Below are positions 46,931 to 61,900 of a DNA stretch of 64,000 nt, piece by piece (within the stretch, counting starts at the first letter, position 1; the number at the start of each line of letters is the position of its first letter). The position numbers were made by a program, and so were the translations under genes. The notes below the pieces were generated by a model. The model did no database searches and had not been told where the DNA came from. It worked only from the letters and a program-made list of their open reading frames with translations. The stretch is from Cinclus cinclus (Eukaryota; Chordata; Aves; Passeriformes; Cinclidae), in NCBI RefSeq assembly GCF_963662255.1, contig NC_085047.1:93317619-93381618 (forward strand). Direction: 5' to 3'.

Positions 46931-49900
46931 AGAGAGCTCCTGTGACCGGTTCTGGGCTCCAGTACACGAAAGCCGTGGAGCTACTGGAGAAGGTCTAGCG
47001 AAGGGTCACTAAGGTGATTAGGGGACCGGAGCATCTCTTGCGAGGAGAGACTGCAAGAGCCGGGCCTGTTCTGTCTAGAGGAGAGAAAACTTGAGAGGGT
47101 ATCTCATCAATACATATAAACATTTCGAAGATAGGTGCCAAGAGGATGGTGCCAGGCTTCTTTTGGCATTGCCCAGCGACGGGATGAGGAATAGTGGCCA
47201 TAAACTAAAACATGAGAAGTTTTACCTCAACATAGGGAAGAACTTCTTTATGTTGAGGGTGGCAGAGCACTGAACAGGCTGCGCAGGGGCTTATGGAGAC
47301 TCCTTCTCTGGAGACATTCAAAACCCACCTGGACACATTCCTGTGACACCTGCTGTAGGTGACCCTGCCTTGACAGGGGTTTGGACTGGGAGATTTTGCA
47401 ACCCTAACAATTCTGTGATTCTGTTTGCCTCCCCTCTCTGCAGGTACAGCTGTGGGCCGACCGTGTATGACCACGCACACCTTGGGCACGCCTGGTGAGT
47501 TGTGGATTGCAGTGTGGAGGCATCCAGGCACATAAACAGTGCTGGAGATCCCCATGCCGGTGGTGCTCAGGGATTCAGGCGGATATATGGTGCTGGACAT
47601 CCCCAGGCTGCAGTGTGTGTCTGAGTGACAGCTGTGACTGGTGACACGAGGCCTAGCCCTTTGCCTCCTGTGCTGTGCAAAGGGCAAGCGTCTGTTTGTT
47701 ATGTATTTTTTGTTGGGCTAGGGTAGTTTGTAAAGGAGCTGCTGGTTCTGCTGCCTGGCTGAGGCAGAGAGTGCGTGTTTGTGTCTTGGGAAGAAACATT
47801 AGGAATGTATGCAGTTTGTTTAGTAGGATGAGTTGTTTCAAATCGTATCAGCATAATGTGACCTCTTCATGCGGAGGAGTTGTGATTCTGGAGCAGAGCC
47901 TCTCAGCTGTGTGAAAAGATAGTTCTCCTCAGGTTTAGTTCAGACACTGTGTTGGCACCAAGGAAACACCATGCAGGGTTGGCTAATGGAAAGGTACTTT
48001 CAAGGTTTACAGATGAACACGTTGGATCTTAGATCTCAGAAAGTTCAGGTAGCTTAAAGGCCTTTTTTGCATTGTAATACTGCAGTGGCTTACTATGTTT
48101 AAAAACAAAAAAAGTCCATAACAACACAGGTTTTTCTGTGTAGTTCATTAGGATTGTTACAACAACAAGCTAGCTTCATTATAAGTAACTTGGTAAAAGT
48201 ATGTTAAATACACCAGGGGAGGTTGCTGCCACTTGTTTCAAAACAACATACCTGATGAATAGACATGCAGGGTATCTGCTGTTCCTGTGAAACTGTGGGG
48301 AGTTGCAGCAACTCAGGCTGCTCTTAAGGTTCTGTCTCTGCATTCTTAGAAAGTAAATTGTCTTGGGCTCTTTGGAAGAGCACAGGTTTATTAGATAATT
48401 GTCATGTGTATGAAGATCAGATATTGTGCATTTCAGTAACTCAATAATTCCTTTTCAATGTAAGGGATTTCACAGCTTCTTGTCCTGTCTCAACTTCATT
48501 CAGAAACTTGTGTTGAATCTTGCTCATGTTGAACTGAGCCATCGCAGTAACTGCACAACTGCTGCTCTGGTCTGTAAAAAGGAAGACTTAAAATACCAGC
48601 TATGTAAAAGTACTGTTGTCAGTGCTAATGTTAATGCTACTTTACTGTTGTGTATATGTGTTGGTGTCTTTTTCCTCCTTACTTGTGTCAAATCTCAGCA
48701 GAAAGCTGACCTAGCTTTTTACTGGTGATCTAAAAATCAAGAAAATGTATCTTGAACTTTTTGTTTGTGCTTAGTATCTTCAGGGGAACTTTTTTTTGCA
48801 AGTTATAGTAATTTGTGTATTTAAATCTACAGCTGTTGTGATACAGGCTCCATTACAGTTTAGCTTGAAATAATTACGATTTGAAATCATCACTTGAGAA
48901 TAATTGTATAAAAAAGTTAGTTATAAATTTCTTGTCTTTATCCCTCAGTTGAGGTTCTCTAGTGTGGTAGGGCCTGTCTTCCCTGACATGGTGTAATAGG
49001 GAAGGGGATTGCAGAGGTGCTTCTGTCCTAAGGGGTATAGTTGATCTAGACCACAATGTTTTACAGAGGTGGAGGATTTCACCCTTTGGTCTTATAGCTC
49101 TCTGTAGCTTTTAAATGTCTGTTTTTCCAGTGGTTCTCTTGCCCTCAGGCTTTTTGATTAAAAAAGGGAGTAGAAGGGCCTTGCTTACATTTGCCAGTTT
49201 TTTTACCCATCTGTTCTTACCCATGTCTAAACTAGCAATTTCAAGCTTTGCCGTTGTGGAGGTTTGCCATACATCTGTGTCACCTGGGTCTGACCTCTTC
49301 ATTGCTGATTTAAGGAAGAATGGTTAGTGCTAAATATTGCCTTTGGTGTATCATGGTACACCAGGTATAATTCTCTCTGCTAGCACCTCTTTAAGCACCT
49401 TCACGTGTGGTTCCTGTTATGTGACAGAGTGTCTGCACTGAAGACCATTTGCTCTCTTTTCTCATCAGTTAAACCCTCCAGTGTGGGAGGAGTTGACTGT
49501 TCCTTTCCAGTGTCTCTGGTCTTATACATGTCAGTGTTGACATCCTATTGCTCAGCTGATTTGTTCAGGATGGTGGAGCACTCTTGGTTCTATTTATTAA
49601 TTTATTTTAAAAAATGGTATCTTTTTTTCCCCAGTAGCTAAGTCCAACTGTAGAACAGCTGAAATGTATGCTGCTGTTGGGGGCCAGGAGCTGCACTGGG
49701 AAACAGCATAAAATCAAATGGAGTGGTGGCTGTTGCCAGTCTGCTGCTCTTGTTAATTAAATACCATCATTTTGTTATACTCCTGCTACGTGTTCTCTTC
49801 TCACTAGAATTCCCTTTTTTCCCCCTCTGTCTTTCATTTGAGTTGTGTCAAACACAACAAATGCAGCAGGTAATAAAGCAGAAATGGATCATAGAAATCA

Positions 49901-52900
49901 GTTTGAGATCCTTGAGGAGAATTTGGAAATAATGGCATTATTTTTCTCCTGTCCTCTTTCCATTGCAAAAAGAGTTCTTATTTCTCTAAATAATTTAACA
50001 TTCTCTAGTATTTTATGCTTCCTGTCTTAAAAACAGATGCTCTGTCTGCCTCTATATGATATCCAACACCCATTCTGTATAGAGAAAAAAAGTAAGACAG
50101 GCAAATAATACTATTTTTTCCCAGTTCTGGGTCTGACCTTGATTGTACTGGTTTGACCTGCAGCTTGTTTGGCATCCAGGTTCCTGGCTGAATGCTTTGA
50201 AGTAAGAGTAAAACCAAGCACGAGAAATTTCTCTTGTGTGTGGTCTGCCACCCCTCAATCTTGACTGTCCATTTGTTTTGGCTTTTATTTTTCTTTTTTT
50301 TATAATCAGTCCTGAAGTGGTAAAGATTCTGCTTTCTGAGGTACCAGGAAATATGCTGTGGTTCTTGTAGAGTTTCTTCCATTAATTCAGTTGGAAAATG
50401 AGAGGAGAGGGAACAGTGTGAAATTTGTGCCTGCTCTGGGAACAGTGACTACAGGGCTGTTCAATCTAATATCAAGCTTTTGATGCTGGCGTTGTTCCTC
50501 TGAACAGGATCCAAAGACCAATTTAATATTCTTATGGAATCGTGTCACCACGTTAGATGAACCTTACTCCCAGTGAGCTGCTATTCATTAAAAACTATCT
50601 CCCTGGCAGCAAGGCTTTCAAAAAGTCTTTTTTCAGCATGGGCATGGTACAAACAACAACAAAAAGTATTTTTTTCATTGAGATGTGCTACGTGGCACCT
50701 GCAGGGAAGGGTGCAAATCCGTTTCTGGTAGTTGCTTACCCTTCTTTGTTCTTACGGCCATGGGAGTTGCAGTTTTTGTGATGCTGTGGGTGAAATGGGA
50801 ACCTGTAGGTCTGTGAACCTCCTTGGTGGCTTTGGAGAAAACAGAGCCCAGAAAGGCTGAGGATTCTCATCATCCTGCAGGGTAGACCCAGAGTTTTTAG
50901 TCGCCTTCTAGTATCTCACCTAGTAATTGGGTTTAACTCAATCAGAGTGTGTTTTGAGAATTGCAAATGGAGAGTCTGTGAGCTGAAGAAGCTGCAACAG
51001 TCCTATTCAGCTTGTATATCCATCAGTCTATCAGCATTAAATACTCTGCTTTGTGACAAAAGCTCTGAATAATTTTCAGAATAACTTTTATTCTCAAGTG
51101 GAAATAAAGTAACATCTAGAGCATCTACTCTTTGCTATCAGAAAAGATCTGTGGTGGTGTGTGAATGAAGTACATTATTGGTGGCTGGTATCTGTTGTTA
51201 CTCAATCTTAAGAAAAGTTCACTTGAATCCTGCCTTATTCTCCCTGTTCTTCTTCGGCATGACTTTTGAAAGCCTGTTAGGATATGCTAAACCTAAGGGA
51301 TGTATTTTAAGAGTATCTTATCTCTGTGTCTTACTTTGTCCTGTTGGCTTTGAAAGAGTTTCCCAGCTCATGTAGCTTGTGATGCCCTTTGAATAAAGAG
51401 ATGCAACAAAAGAAAGCACTCAGAAAATTCGATGTAATGTGTCACTAATACCAGAAGAGGGTAGGCCAGTTCAAGAGAAATTTGCTTGACTTTTGTGCAG
51501 GTAACAAAAGGTTTATGCACTTATGAAAAAACGCCTTATGCACTGAAGATCTTTTCATTAAAAGTGTTGGGGTGATTGGCTGTGGCTGTTGGTTATTTTT
51601 GTTTAAGTTTATTTTTAATACTGCATGTTCAAAAGCTTGTGTTTCTTTCTCTTCCAGCTCCTATGTTAGGTTTGATATAATTCGAAGGATAATGACAAGG
51701 TTTTTTGGAATTGAAGTTATCATGGTGATGGGGATCACAGACATAGATGACAAGATAATAAAAAGAGCCAATGAGGTAGGTGTTTGCTGCAGTCTTTGAC
51801 TAACCCTTTGGTATTTTCTAAGTTACATATATAGGAAAATTAACCTGAGTTTTCGGTTCTTTTGTTATGTTTCTTTTTAATTAATAGATAATAAATGTTG
51901 AGATTTCTGGTCCCCTAGTGTGGCTGTAATGGGTCTGGGGGTGAGAAGGGCTGAGTGTCGAGAGCTGTGTGGGGGTAAATGGCTACAGAGCTGTGTGATG
52001 GGGGGAGGCAGAGAGGGGGCTACCTTACAGCACCCAGTGCTGGGATTCTCCTGCACTCTCTCCCTTCCTGAGAGGCTATCAGGGAGCAAAAGCCCCATGT
52101 GAATCATCAGCACAGTGAAATCACCCCAAAACTTAACAGCCAGAAGGGTTCTGATTGAGTTCTGGAGAAGTGCTGTGTGCCATGATCATGAAAGGCAATA
52201 GTACAGCACTGCCACGTGGGGCTGAGGGCAGTTCCTGGAAGGTGCCGAGCACCATCTAGCTGCAATGTCAGCACCTTGGAAAGCTTTATCAGCCCTGAGT
52301 TTGTCAGCTACAGGAAAGTTAACATTGTGTGTAGGGATAAGTCTTGATAAGACTGGGGCAGTAAGTGGTTCTCAGCTGAAGTTTAATCTGACCTTTTTTA
52401 CCAGATGAGCTTGGTGAATGATTATTGCAATTCTTTTTTTTTAATTGTTTTTTAAAACACGAACCCTGAAGCACTAAGAATGTACTCTGTGTTTTATTCT
52501 GCATTTTGAGTTTTTTTGTTTCATTTGATTTTAGAATCTGTAACTCGTGTCTTCAGGATCATAAGTGAATGTGTTAGGTTGAATTGCAGTTGCAAGTTTT
52601 AAGATAATTTCTTGGAGCCAGAGAATTTGACAGCTGTTCCTTTTATTTATCTTTAAGTAAACAGTTTTGCAGTTAAATATAGGCCCCCTGCATTCAAATG
52701 AATACTAGCACACCATTAATGTAGAAATATGTCTGTTCCCTTAGTCCATTTACTTGCAGTTTTCTAAGCCAGTAAACTATTTTAAAACAACCCCCATTCC
52801 AAAATGCAGGCATTTTAAATCCTCGTTTGCATTTTGAAGTTTTTCCTTATTGTCAGAACACCTTGGAGATGACATGTTCCTGAAAGAGACATTGTTTTAC

Positions 52901-55900
52901 TGCATTCTTCGGTTCTATGAAGTAATCTTTTCTTGGCAGTTTTTTTGGTGACTTTTTGAAATGTTTGCTCAACCATTTTGTTTGGATGGCCAAAGCCTCT
53001 ACCTCAGTAGCCTGCTCTTGTTGTTGGAACCTGAGCACCTGAGGCATTACGGTGTTGGAATCAATGTGATTAAGCTTGTTCTTCATCCCCTGGTGGGGGA
53101 GGAACCTGAAAGTTGGGTACTAGTTTATGATGAATGTGCTGCATGCCATCACTGGTCCTTTGAGAAAGAGATGAGTCTCTTTGTGTGTTGAACATACATC
53201 TGGGTGGGAGGAAATTCCCCATCTTCTTTCTGTGGGCACCTTTGTTTCTCTTTTGATCAAAGAAGGAGCTGAGCTGTCTAGGGAGATTAATCCAATCACT
53301 GGTCTGCAGGCAGAAGCATGTCTTTGTTTTTTGGTGCTGAGCATCATCCTAATTTCATTGCTGCATGAACATCTGGACTGTCTTCACCAGAACTCCTGCT
53401 TTGTCCTGGAGTTTGTACAAACAGTGGTACCCACCTGCTCTCTCAAAGTTGGAGCCCTTAAAGATGCTCCAGTAGTGAATTGGAGGTGTTGAAATGGGAT
53501 TTATGTTGCTAATGATTATGTTGTTACCTGCAAGATGGAGAGACTGACAATATGCTCTCTTCCCAGTGGTTTATTCTCAGAGAAAATGTAAAAGCATGCA
53601 TTTGAAACACTTTGATACCTAGCAAGCTGTCCATGTATAGTTCAATCCCGGGCCTCGTCTGAATATTTGAGAACAGGTACCTTACATGTGCAAGTCCCTT
53701 TCCTTTTGGGTAGCATTTTCTCATGACCTCTGCAAGAGGAACCTGTTCATGTCCCATGGATGAGAAATGTAGAGAAGGTGCTTGAGAAACACTGGACTTG
53801 GCAAAGTGTGGAACTGACTTTCACTATTGAGATCTATGAGTACCCTTGATCTTCAGAAATAGCTTTTTTTTTTTATTATTCACTGAAAATTAATATAATG
53901 TCTCAACCTGCAAGTCTCTGATCTGTCTTTCTGACAAGTAGGTGGTATTGGTGTTTCCTGTCAGTAAGTTGAATGGTTTTTATGTCCTCTGCATGGTAGT
54001 ATATTTTGTCACTGGAAATGAAAGACCCTCTCAAGAGGAAAAAAATAAGGGAGGGAATGAGTTTATTATTTTAGTCTTTAGTTGCTTTATCTTAAAACAG
54101 ATATATTAATATTTTGGAAATTGAGACATAAATTAAATACTACTTCTACATTATTTGTAACTTACATCTCCTCCCTGTCAATGTTAGATTAATAAGCCTT
54201 TCTGACTCTTTACCTTGGGGGCTCTCTAAGTCTTCCAATTAGCTATTAGCTGTCTGAGAAAAGATTGCCATATTTTATGTCATTACTCTTGATTTATGAT
54301 TTGCTAATCTGCTTCTCTTTTTTTCAGATGAATATATCACCAGTAGCTCTTGCTCGTATTTATGAAGAAGACTTTAAACAAGATATGGCTGCCTTAAAGG
54401 TACAAATACTCAAGATTCTAAATTTAAGAGTATTTCTAAGCAATTATTTTGTTAAAGAATCTAGTTTTGAGAGTTTGATCTGAAAAAAGACATTTCTTTC
54501 TTGGAAACTGAGTGCTGATTGACTTTTTCGTTCTTCTGGAACATTTTGAGTAAGGAAATGTGGGGAGAAGCAAACCTGATCTTTGGAATGAACAAGTTAA
54601 GTTCCTTTTTTTTTTTCTTCCATATTCAGTAGATCCTTGCTTCACAGATACTGCATATTTACTATAATGCAGAAGTAGCCTGATTGAAAGCACAGGAAAC
54701 ACAAAATCTTTCACTGAGCTGGGGTGACTTTGCTTATTGTCTCCCTGTGAGAAGCAGAGAGTGAGGCACTGGGAAAAATCAGGGGGTTTTTGCCACCCCT
54801 AAAAATATTTTTTCTGTATGTGTATTCTTAAATACTACTCATGATTTTTTTTATGATACTTGCAACTTTTTTTTAAAGATGGAACTGAGGAGAATGTTCT
54901 TTTAGTTTGTTTCTTAGAGTGAAGGAACTCATTGGCAGTGTGTTAATGAGATGTTACTCTTTCTTTAAGGTCCTTCCTCCTACGGTATATATGAGAGTGA
55001 CTGACAATATTCCTCAAATAATCTCCTTTATAAAAACAATAATTTCCAGTGGACAAGCTTATGCAACCTCACAAGGTAAGGCTTTGAGCAAGGTAACTCC
55101 TTGTTCAGCACATGTATAGGAAGTCACTGCTCTTAGTAATCCTGTTTTGGAATCAGGTGAGATACCCTGTGCGAGGCTTTCCTTCTGTTGCTTAACAGGG
55201 TGTGAGTGAATTGTTTGTGATGACATGAGTGGGCAGAACCACTATTACTCAATTTCTAAGTTAAATGTCACTCATTAGTTAATATAATTTACTGTAATAA
55301 ACTGCTGTCTAAACTCCTTGGGGAAATCCTGGCCTGATTTCTACAAGAAAGCTGGGGGAACCTCTGAAGAGGAGCCGTGTATCTCCTATGTGCTGTAAAA
55401 GATGTGTCTGCAAAGCAAAATGTGTGGTTTTCTTTGCAGGGCTGGTGGTTGTAGAAGAATTCAAGTGCACTGTAACTGAACTAGGTGTAGCTTGACCTGC
55501 AGTAGGGGAGGGGTTTGCTGATTGTGCATGGGCAAGGAAGAGCCTGGGAGGTCTCCAGCATTCAAAGTTATGCTATGGACAGAACGAGCATGTCCACAGA
55601 GGATACTGAAAAGCTGTGTAAAATGGAAACACCTACTACTAGTTTTGCATATTGCTGAATTGCCAAATGAGAATTTCAAATGGGAGTGGAAGAGCAGTTT
55701 GTTTTGCTTTCTGGGAAATGTTATCAAGGTCTCATCAATGTCCCTCATCTTTGCTATACAACTAAACGTTTCTTTTGTATTAGGCAATGTTTATTTTGAT
55801 GTTAAATCCTGGGGAAAAAGATACGGAGTGTTAACTGCTGTTAACCCTGATACCCAAGATGAAGCAGGTAAGTTCATGACACCAGCTTGTTTGTGTTCAT

Positions 55901-58900
55901 GCACTGTTTGCATTTTGCATCTGTGTGCAAACTTTCATTGAATAGTCTGAAACAGTTTTCTAACCTGTTGTGTATAGCTATCTTTCTGGTTAATTAAGAT
56001 TACAGCGCTTTTGTAGTTATTTTTTGAGGCACTTACTGTTGCCAGTGCAGGAGGAAACTTGGTATCTCTTCCTTTCATCCTTCCCTCTATACTTTTGTTC
56101 TGGTACCTTAGAACAATTAGGATTCTTAAGCAATTTCAATTAAATACTTGGCAGTGGTACGTAGAAGCTTCACAGTGAGGTGGTGTTCTTGCTGTTGCAC
56201 TAGCCAGCAATGAGGTACTCGAGGACAAACACAAGGAAACCTCACCTCCTGTATTATTGTTGGGGCATTTGCACTGCTCTGAAGTTAACTGGATGAATTG
56301 CTTCCTTCATTACTTGTCACTGAGCTAAGCAGTCTCTTTGTGTGAGAGTGAGCAACCTCTTCATAGGCTGTGCTAGAGCAGGCCTGTACCCTGGGCTGTG
56401 GGGATGTTGCTGCAGTTCCTGCTTTGCAGGATTGCTGAACCTCTGTGTAGTTTCTGTAAGGATCTGATTGGGTCTCTGCGTCAGGGAATTTGATGTAGGT
56501 CTCCTGCATCCTCTTGCAAACTAAAGTTCAGTATTTCATATTTTTAAAAAAATCTGTTTATAATTACTAAAAACACCTTGGAGGCTGATGCTCAGGTGCA
56601 GCTAGAACTTCTCACACTTCTGCTCTGGAGTTGTTTCATCATTACAGCTTACAGAGGGAATGCATCTTGTCAACAGTTATTTAGAGGTAATTACTGACTG
56701 CAGAGAGCCAGCAGCCTCCTGGGCTGTACAGGGAAGAAGGTAGTGGAGGTGATCCTTCTCTGATCTGCTTGCCAGCAAGCCAGTGGAGGTGATCCTTCTC
56801 TGCTCAGCACCGGTGAGACGTGCCTGGAGTGCAGGTCTGGTGCTCTGGTGCTGGGCTCCCCAGAACACCAGTGGTATGGACATCCTGGAGAAAGGCCAGC
56901 AGAGGGCCACAAGTATGATGGAGGTACTGGAGCATCTTTCATATGAGGATAACCAGACAGACCGTGGACCCCTCAGCCTGGAGAAGAGAAGGCTCAGAGG
57001 AATCCTACCCGTGTGTACTCATACTGATGGAATAGAGGAGATGGAGCCAGACTTTTCTCAGTGCTGCTTGGTGATGGGACAAGAGGCACTGATCACAACT
57101 TGAAACATGGGAAATTCCATTTAAAGCTAAGAGAAATCTGTTTTACCCTGAGGATGGTTAACACAAACCATGTTGCTCAGAGAGGCTGTGGAGTCTCCAT
57201 CCTTGGTGGTAATCAAAGCCTGACTTGGACACCATCCTGGGCAGCCTGCTGTGGCTGCTCTGAGCAGGGGGTTGGATTAGACTGTCCCCAGATGTGCCTT
57301 CCAGCCTCAGCTGTGACTGTTTATGTGTTTTACCTTTCTTCCCCTCTAGTCACAGCTAAGTGTTCTTATTTCTAAAGATTTTGAATTGTTTTGCTTACAA
57401 CTGAGAAGTTGAAGAGTGCTCTTTTGATAGCAGCATACTCAAAAAAGGGCAAAAGAGGGTTGGAGTCAGCAGAACTTGGCAATCTAGTGAAAGAGCCCGG
57501 GTGAAGATTCAGTGGATAAAACTAGGGCTATATTTCTGTCTCCTTAGTTCTTAGGAATTTGGAGTTGAATGATTCTAAATGTGAGGTCATGTATTTGTCA
57601 GAAAGAAAGTCTGGAGTCCAGAACCCTGTTCTGTGGCTCCTGTCACACACAGGAGGTGCTGTGTCTTTGACTGGAAGTTAGGATACAACAGAGATGAACA
57701 GTCCTGCAGTATTGTGACAAAAAGGACTGCATCCCTGGCAAGTAGTGAAGGAAGGAACAAATAAAGCTAGGAGGAAACCTTTGTAGAGAATTCATTAGTG
57801 AAAATGGTACTGAGAAATTGCTACTGTCCAAGAATAGTTGTGATTCTTACCTCTGTGTGCTTTGTTTTATAGAATCTAAACCACAAAATGCTTGTGTCCC
57901 AAAGAAAAAATTGTGGGGTGTTTGTTAATGTGTTTGTTGTTTTGGTTTGGTTTTATTACCATTTGCTGCAGTGCAGTCAGTTTGTCCTGGGGAAACTGCC
58001 TGATATGTAACTAAATAAATGAAAAATCAGGCAAACCAGGGAAGGATAAAAGAACTGATAGGATAGGATGTATTAAGGAATCTTGAATCCATCTTTGTAG
58101 CTGGTCGAAATCTATTTCAATAGTCCAATATTTCAGTATTTTACTTTTCCCCTGTGTGAGGGGGAAGAGAGGGAAGTTGTAGTGAAAGGAAGTTGATTGA
58201 AGGGAATAAAATCAGAGTAGTTCACTAAGCACACATTTCCTTTTGCTTTCATTTGGTCATTTTATTTTTTTTCTTTGAGACATATCCCATTAACAAATCA
58301 CTTATTCTTGCCAGTTGATTCTGATAAACGACATGGTAAAGATTTTGCCCTGTGGAAGGCTGCCAAGCCTCAGGAGTTATCTTGGAATTCTCCCTGGGGA
58401 AAAGGACGACCTGGCTGGCACATTGAATGTTCCACAATATCAAGGTCAGATTTCTTGGATTTTGATAAATCTAATGCTATTTTTTAGTTTTCAGTCACAG
58501 TACAATGGTAGCTGCAGTATTGAAAGTATTTTCTGATCAGCAGATTGCACTGGTTTTAATGTTACCATTTTATGCAACTTGGGCTGTCACTTGTGGCCCA
58601 GATAAATTCTGCTTCACCTTACTGTCACAGCTGTCTATATGTTTTGGCACCTTCTCTTGAGTCAGACATGGTGCTTAAAATATGGCACATGGGATCACAC
58701 AGTCGATTAGCAGTCTTTTAACTTGAAATGAGTAAACAAAGGTTTGGTGGAAGTTATGGTAGCTCTTTCATTTACTTCCACTTCTAGCAGTCTCCATCAG
58801 ACCTAGTTCAGGATGTAGGTGTCAGGAGGACAGGGTGTGGGATTCCAGCTTGATCTATGAGATCTTGCTGGCCTTATTTTAACTGCAGCTGTGGATGTTC

Positions 58901-61900
58901 ATGCTAATAATCTGTTACTCAGCTTTCTTGCTGAGTAGTGTTTTGCTTGCAGTTGGTTTGATGTAATTTGCTCTTAGTTTAAAGTTTTATTTTCACCACA
59001 GGAGAAAAAGTCTTCTCTCCTGGAAGATTGGTAGTGTACTTAGTTTTTCATTAGTCTCAGATCTTTTTTTGGAAGCTAATAACAAATAATTTAGGTGTGA
59101 CCTTGTTTAGCTTAAATTTTCAGCTGAAGCTGAAAGGAGGTAGAACCAGCTGCTTTAGGTTTCTCTTTCATATGCTTTTCTGGTGCACCCGGGGTTGTTA
59201 GTCATTTCTACCTACTTGTGGAAAGTGTTTATAGAGGTGATTTTCTGTCTGTAAATCGTTTCAGCATAGTGAAGCAGCTCTTAAAGCAATCAAAGTGCAC
59301 AAAATCATGCTGTGTTTGATGTACAGCCTCTGACAGAAGTGTACAGATTAAGAAATGCCAGTTACAATGTGGCCTGTCTGCTAATGCAATACTGTTTATA
59401 GTCTGCATTTCTTTCTGTAAAAATGTATTTTACTGAGGCTGGATGAGGCTCCTGCCATATAAATAAAAGCTGACCCATGGAGAGCGTAAGTGTAGTAATC
59501 TTGGACTGTGAAAAATGGAGAGATTACTTTGGTAAGTGACCTAAAACAATTTGCTGTCCCAGTCAGCTGTTGAAGGCCTGTTTTTTAGCAATATTTACTT
59601 AGCTGTCTCTTGCCAAGTATCTCAAAGCACTTTAACAAAGTTAGGTGAATTAATTTTGAGAAGTCTCTCTGACTGTGGAGTCTCTGGTCTCTAGGACAGC
59701 CCTGGAGGAGGGAATCCCCTGCTTTGACCCGCTGGGGTCTGATCTTCTCTCTGCATTTTCCCTTGTGGTGAGGTGGGCAGTTCCTCCTGTTGCTGTGCAT
59801 TGGGCAGATCCATCTGTCACCTCTCTCCAGCTCTCAGTGGTTTTGTTGGAGGAAACAGCAAGTGCTTCTCTGTAGGTGGCACAAGGGAAGGTGAGGGTCA
59901 GTCCTGGGAAGAGCTGTGCTTTAGCTGGTTTTGAATCAGGCAGGAGCAGAGAAGGATGAACTTGGGAAATGGTGGCAGCTGCTCTTCCTTCTTCTCTTCT
60001 TGTGTTTTCCTCCTGTGCACCAACAGCTTCTGCAAGGCCCACATGTGGCACAGTGTTAGCAGTGTTTTGTCTCAAAAGGGTCCAAAGTATTAATGTCTAG
60101 CCAGCTACCAGGACCACCTTGTTAAGGTGATATAAGGGAGGCCTGTGTGTTTGTAGGGTTGCATCTTTCCCTGCTTGAGCACTCCTGGTTTCTGAGCAGT
60201 TAAGGTTGACTTACATCCCTATGAGGCTGTAAGTGTGGCCTTTGTTTAAGAGATAGGCAAAATAAAGTTGCTAACCTGCCCAGCTTGACCTGACTGCACA
60301 CACTATTGTCTGAATTCTTACAGAAAAGGTACAAGATAAAGAAGAGTAATACCAACTTTACAGAGATAAGTTGTTAGGTTTGCACATAAAGGCACCTGTC
60401 TGATATTGAAATGTCAGCAGAACAAGGAAAGGAGACATCCTGCTTGTTGTCGTTTAAACTAGGGTAGAAAAATAATTGCTTCTTCTAAGTAATTGTGAAC
60501 AGATACGGGTCCTGTCCATACAAGTTCTGCAGTTTTGGTATCCAGGATATATGTAAAGTGTTGTTTTAAAATTTCTAAAAGTTACTAAATTGTACACTTA
60601 AATTTATGTTGTTTCATCTTATTCTTATCTGCATTTCTTTTTACAAAAAGTTTCTCTGGTGTTCTACTTACTGATCAGGGAAATATTGTTACAGTGCAGT
60701 GTTTGGAAAGCAGCTGGACATCCATACTGGTGGAATAGATCTTGCATTTCCTCATCATGAAAATGAAATTGCACAGTGTGAGGTGTATCATCAGTGTGAG
60801 CAATGGGGGAATTACTTTTTGCATTCTGGTAAGTAAAATACTGATCTTGAGATCAGGCCTCTTGAGAGGCCTGTACAAATACAATAGTTTGGGTTTTTTA
60901 AGTTTGGCATTTCAGGCTATGAAAACACGTTGCACTGACTGGCATTATACAGAACTGCTCTTTCTACATACGAGTGCTTCATTCAGTGAAGTTTGTGCTG
61001 TACAGTGCTTTGAACTACATGACTGATGGTTCTGGTGCTGTTCCCATGGATGGAAACCTTGACATTTGTTTTTCCTGTTGCAGTCGTGGTGGTTCTGGAT
61101 GGACAGCTGAAGTCAATAGAAAGTCAGATTCAAGTCTGCAGCCTCTTTTGCTGATTAGTATTTTGGGCAGGATGTCTTTGTGAACTCTTGAAGCTGCTCC
61201 TCTGAGTAGAAGAGCTGCAGAGTTAAGCCTCTGGTACACTCTGGGAATTACATGAGCTTTCATTTTTATATATTTGTACTGTATAGGAAGAATATTGAAT
61301 TCTAGTTTCAGTTCTCAGTGTAGAGCATGTTGTAAATCAATAGTAATTGTCCAAAGGCTGGTGCATCCTCCAGGGTGTGCTTCATTCCCGAGGTGCTGTG
61401 GAATCCTCTGCACTTCCACTGAGATGCACGGCTTACTGCCAAGTGGAGCCTTCTGTTGACAAACCAGTGAATCTGGCTTTTCAAACTTGGAACTGAAACT
61501 GTAGGGGATATATTTTTTGATATCAGCTAAACAAAGAGGAGCCAATTAAAAAAAATAAACGGGAGAACTCAATTCCAAGGGCAGTTTGTACACTGAGGTT
61601 CTCTAGGAGCTGACAGATTGTATTCATTAAGTCAAAAAGTCTTGCTGGAGGATGATGTCGTGAATTATTTAGGGCAAATGAATCAGCTTCAGAAACAATT
61701 TATTCTGCTAACAGACTTCAGAGTTTTTGCAGCTCAGAATTGGAGGAGCAATCCCCATTAGAGGAAGAAAATCCCTGCACTGGGGATAAATCTTATAAGG
61801 ACTCTATTTTTAGACTACTTGTACTCTGGGAAGAGCGCCAAACCCAAGTTATGAAAATCCTTGTATTTTGTATTCTTGAATGAAATCATTCTAAGTACTG

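Larger units (their letters stand above)
55868..58314 (+). other. CARS2: CARS2 intron 6
   Basis: 2.45 kb, GT-AG. It contains the CR1 copy at about 56815-57325 and a 21-base direct repeat just before it (56742 and 56782). Otherwise I see nothing. Confidence 0.85.
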
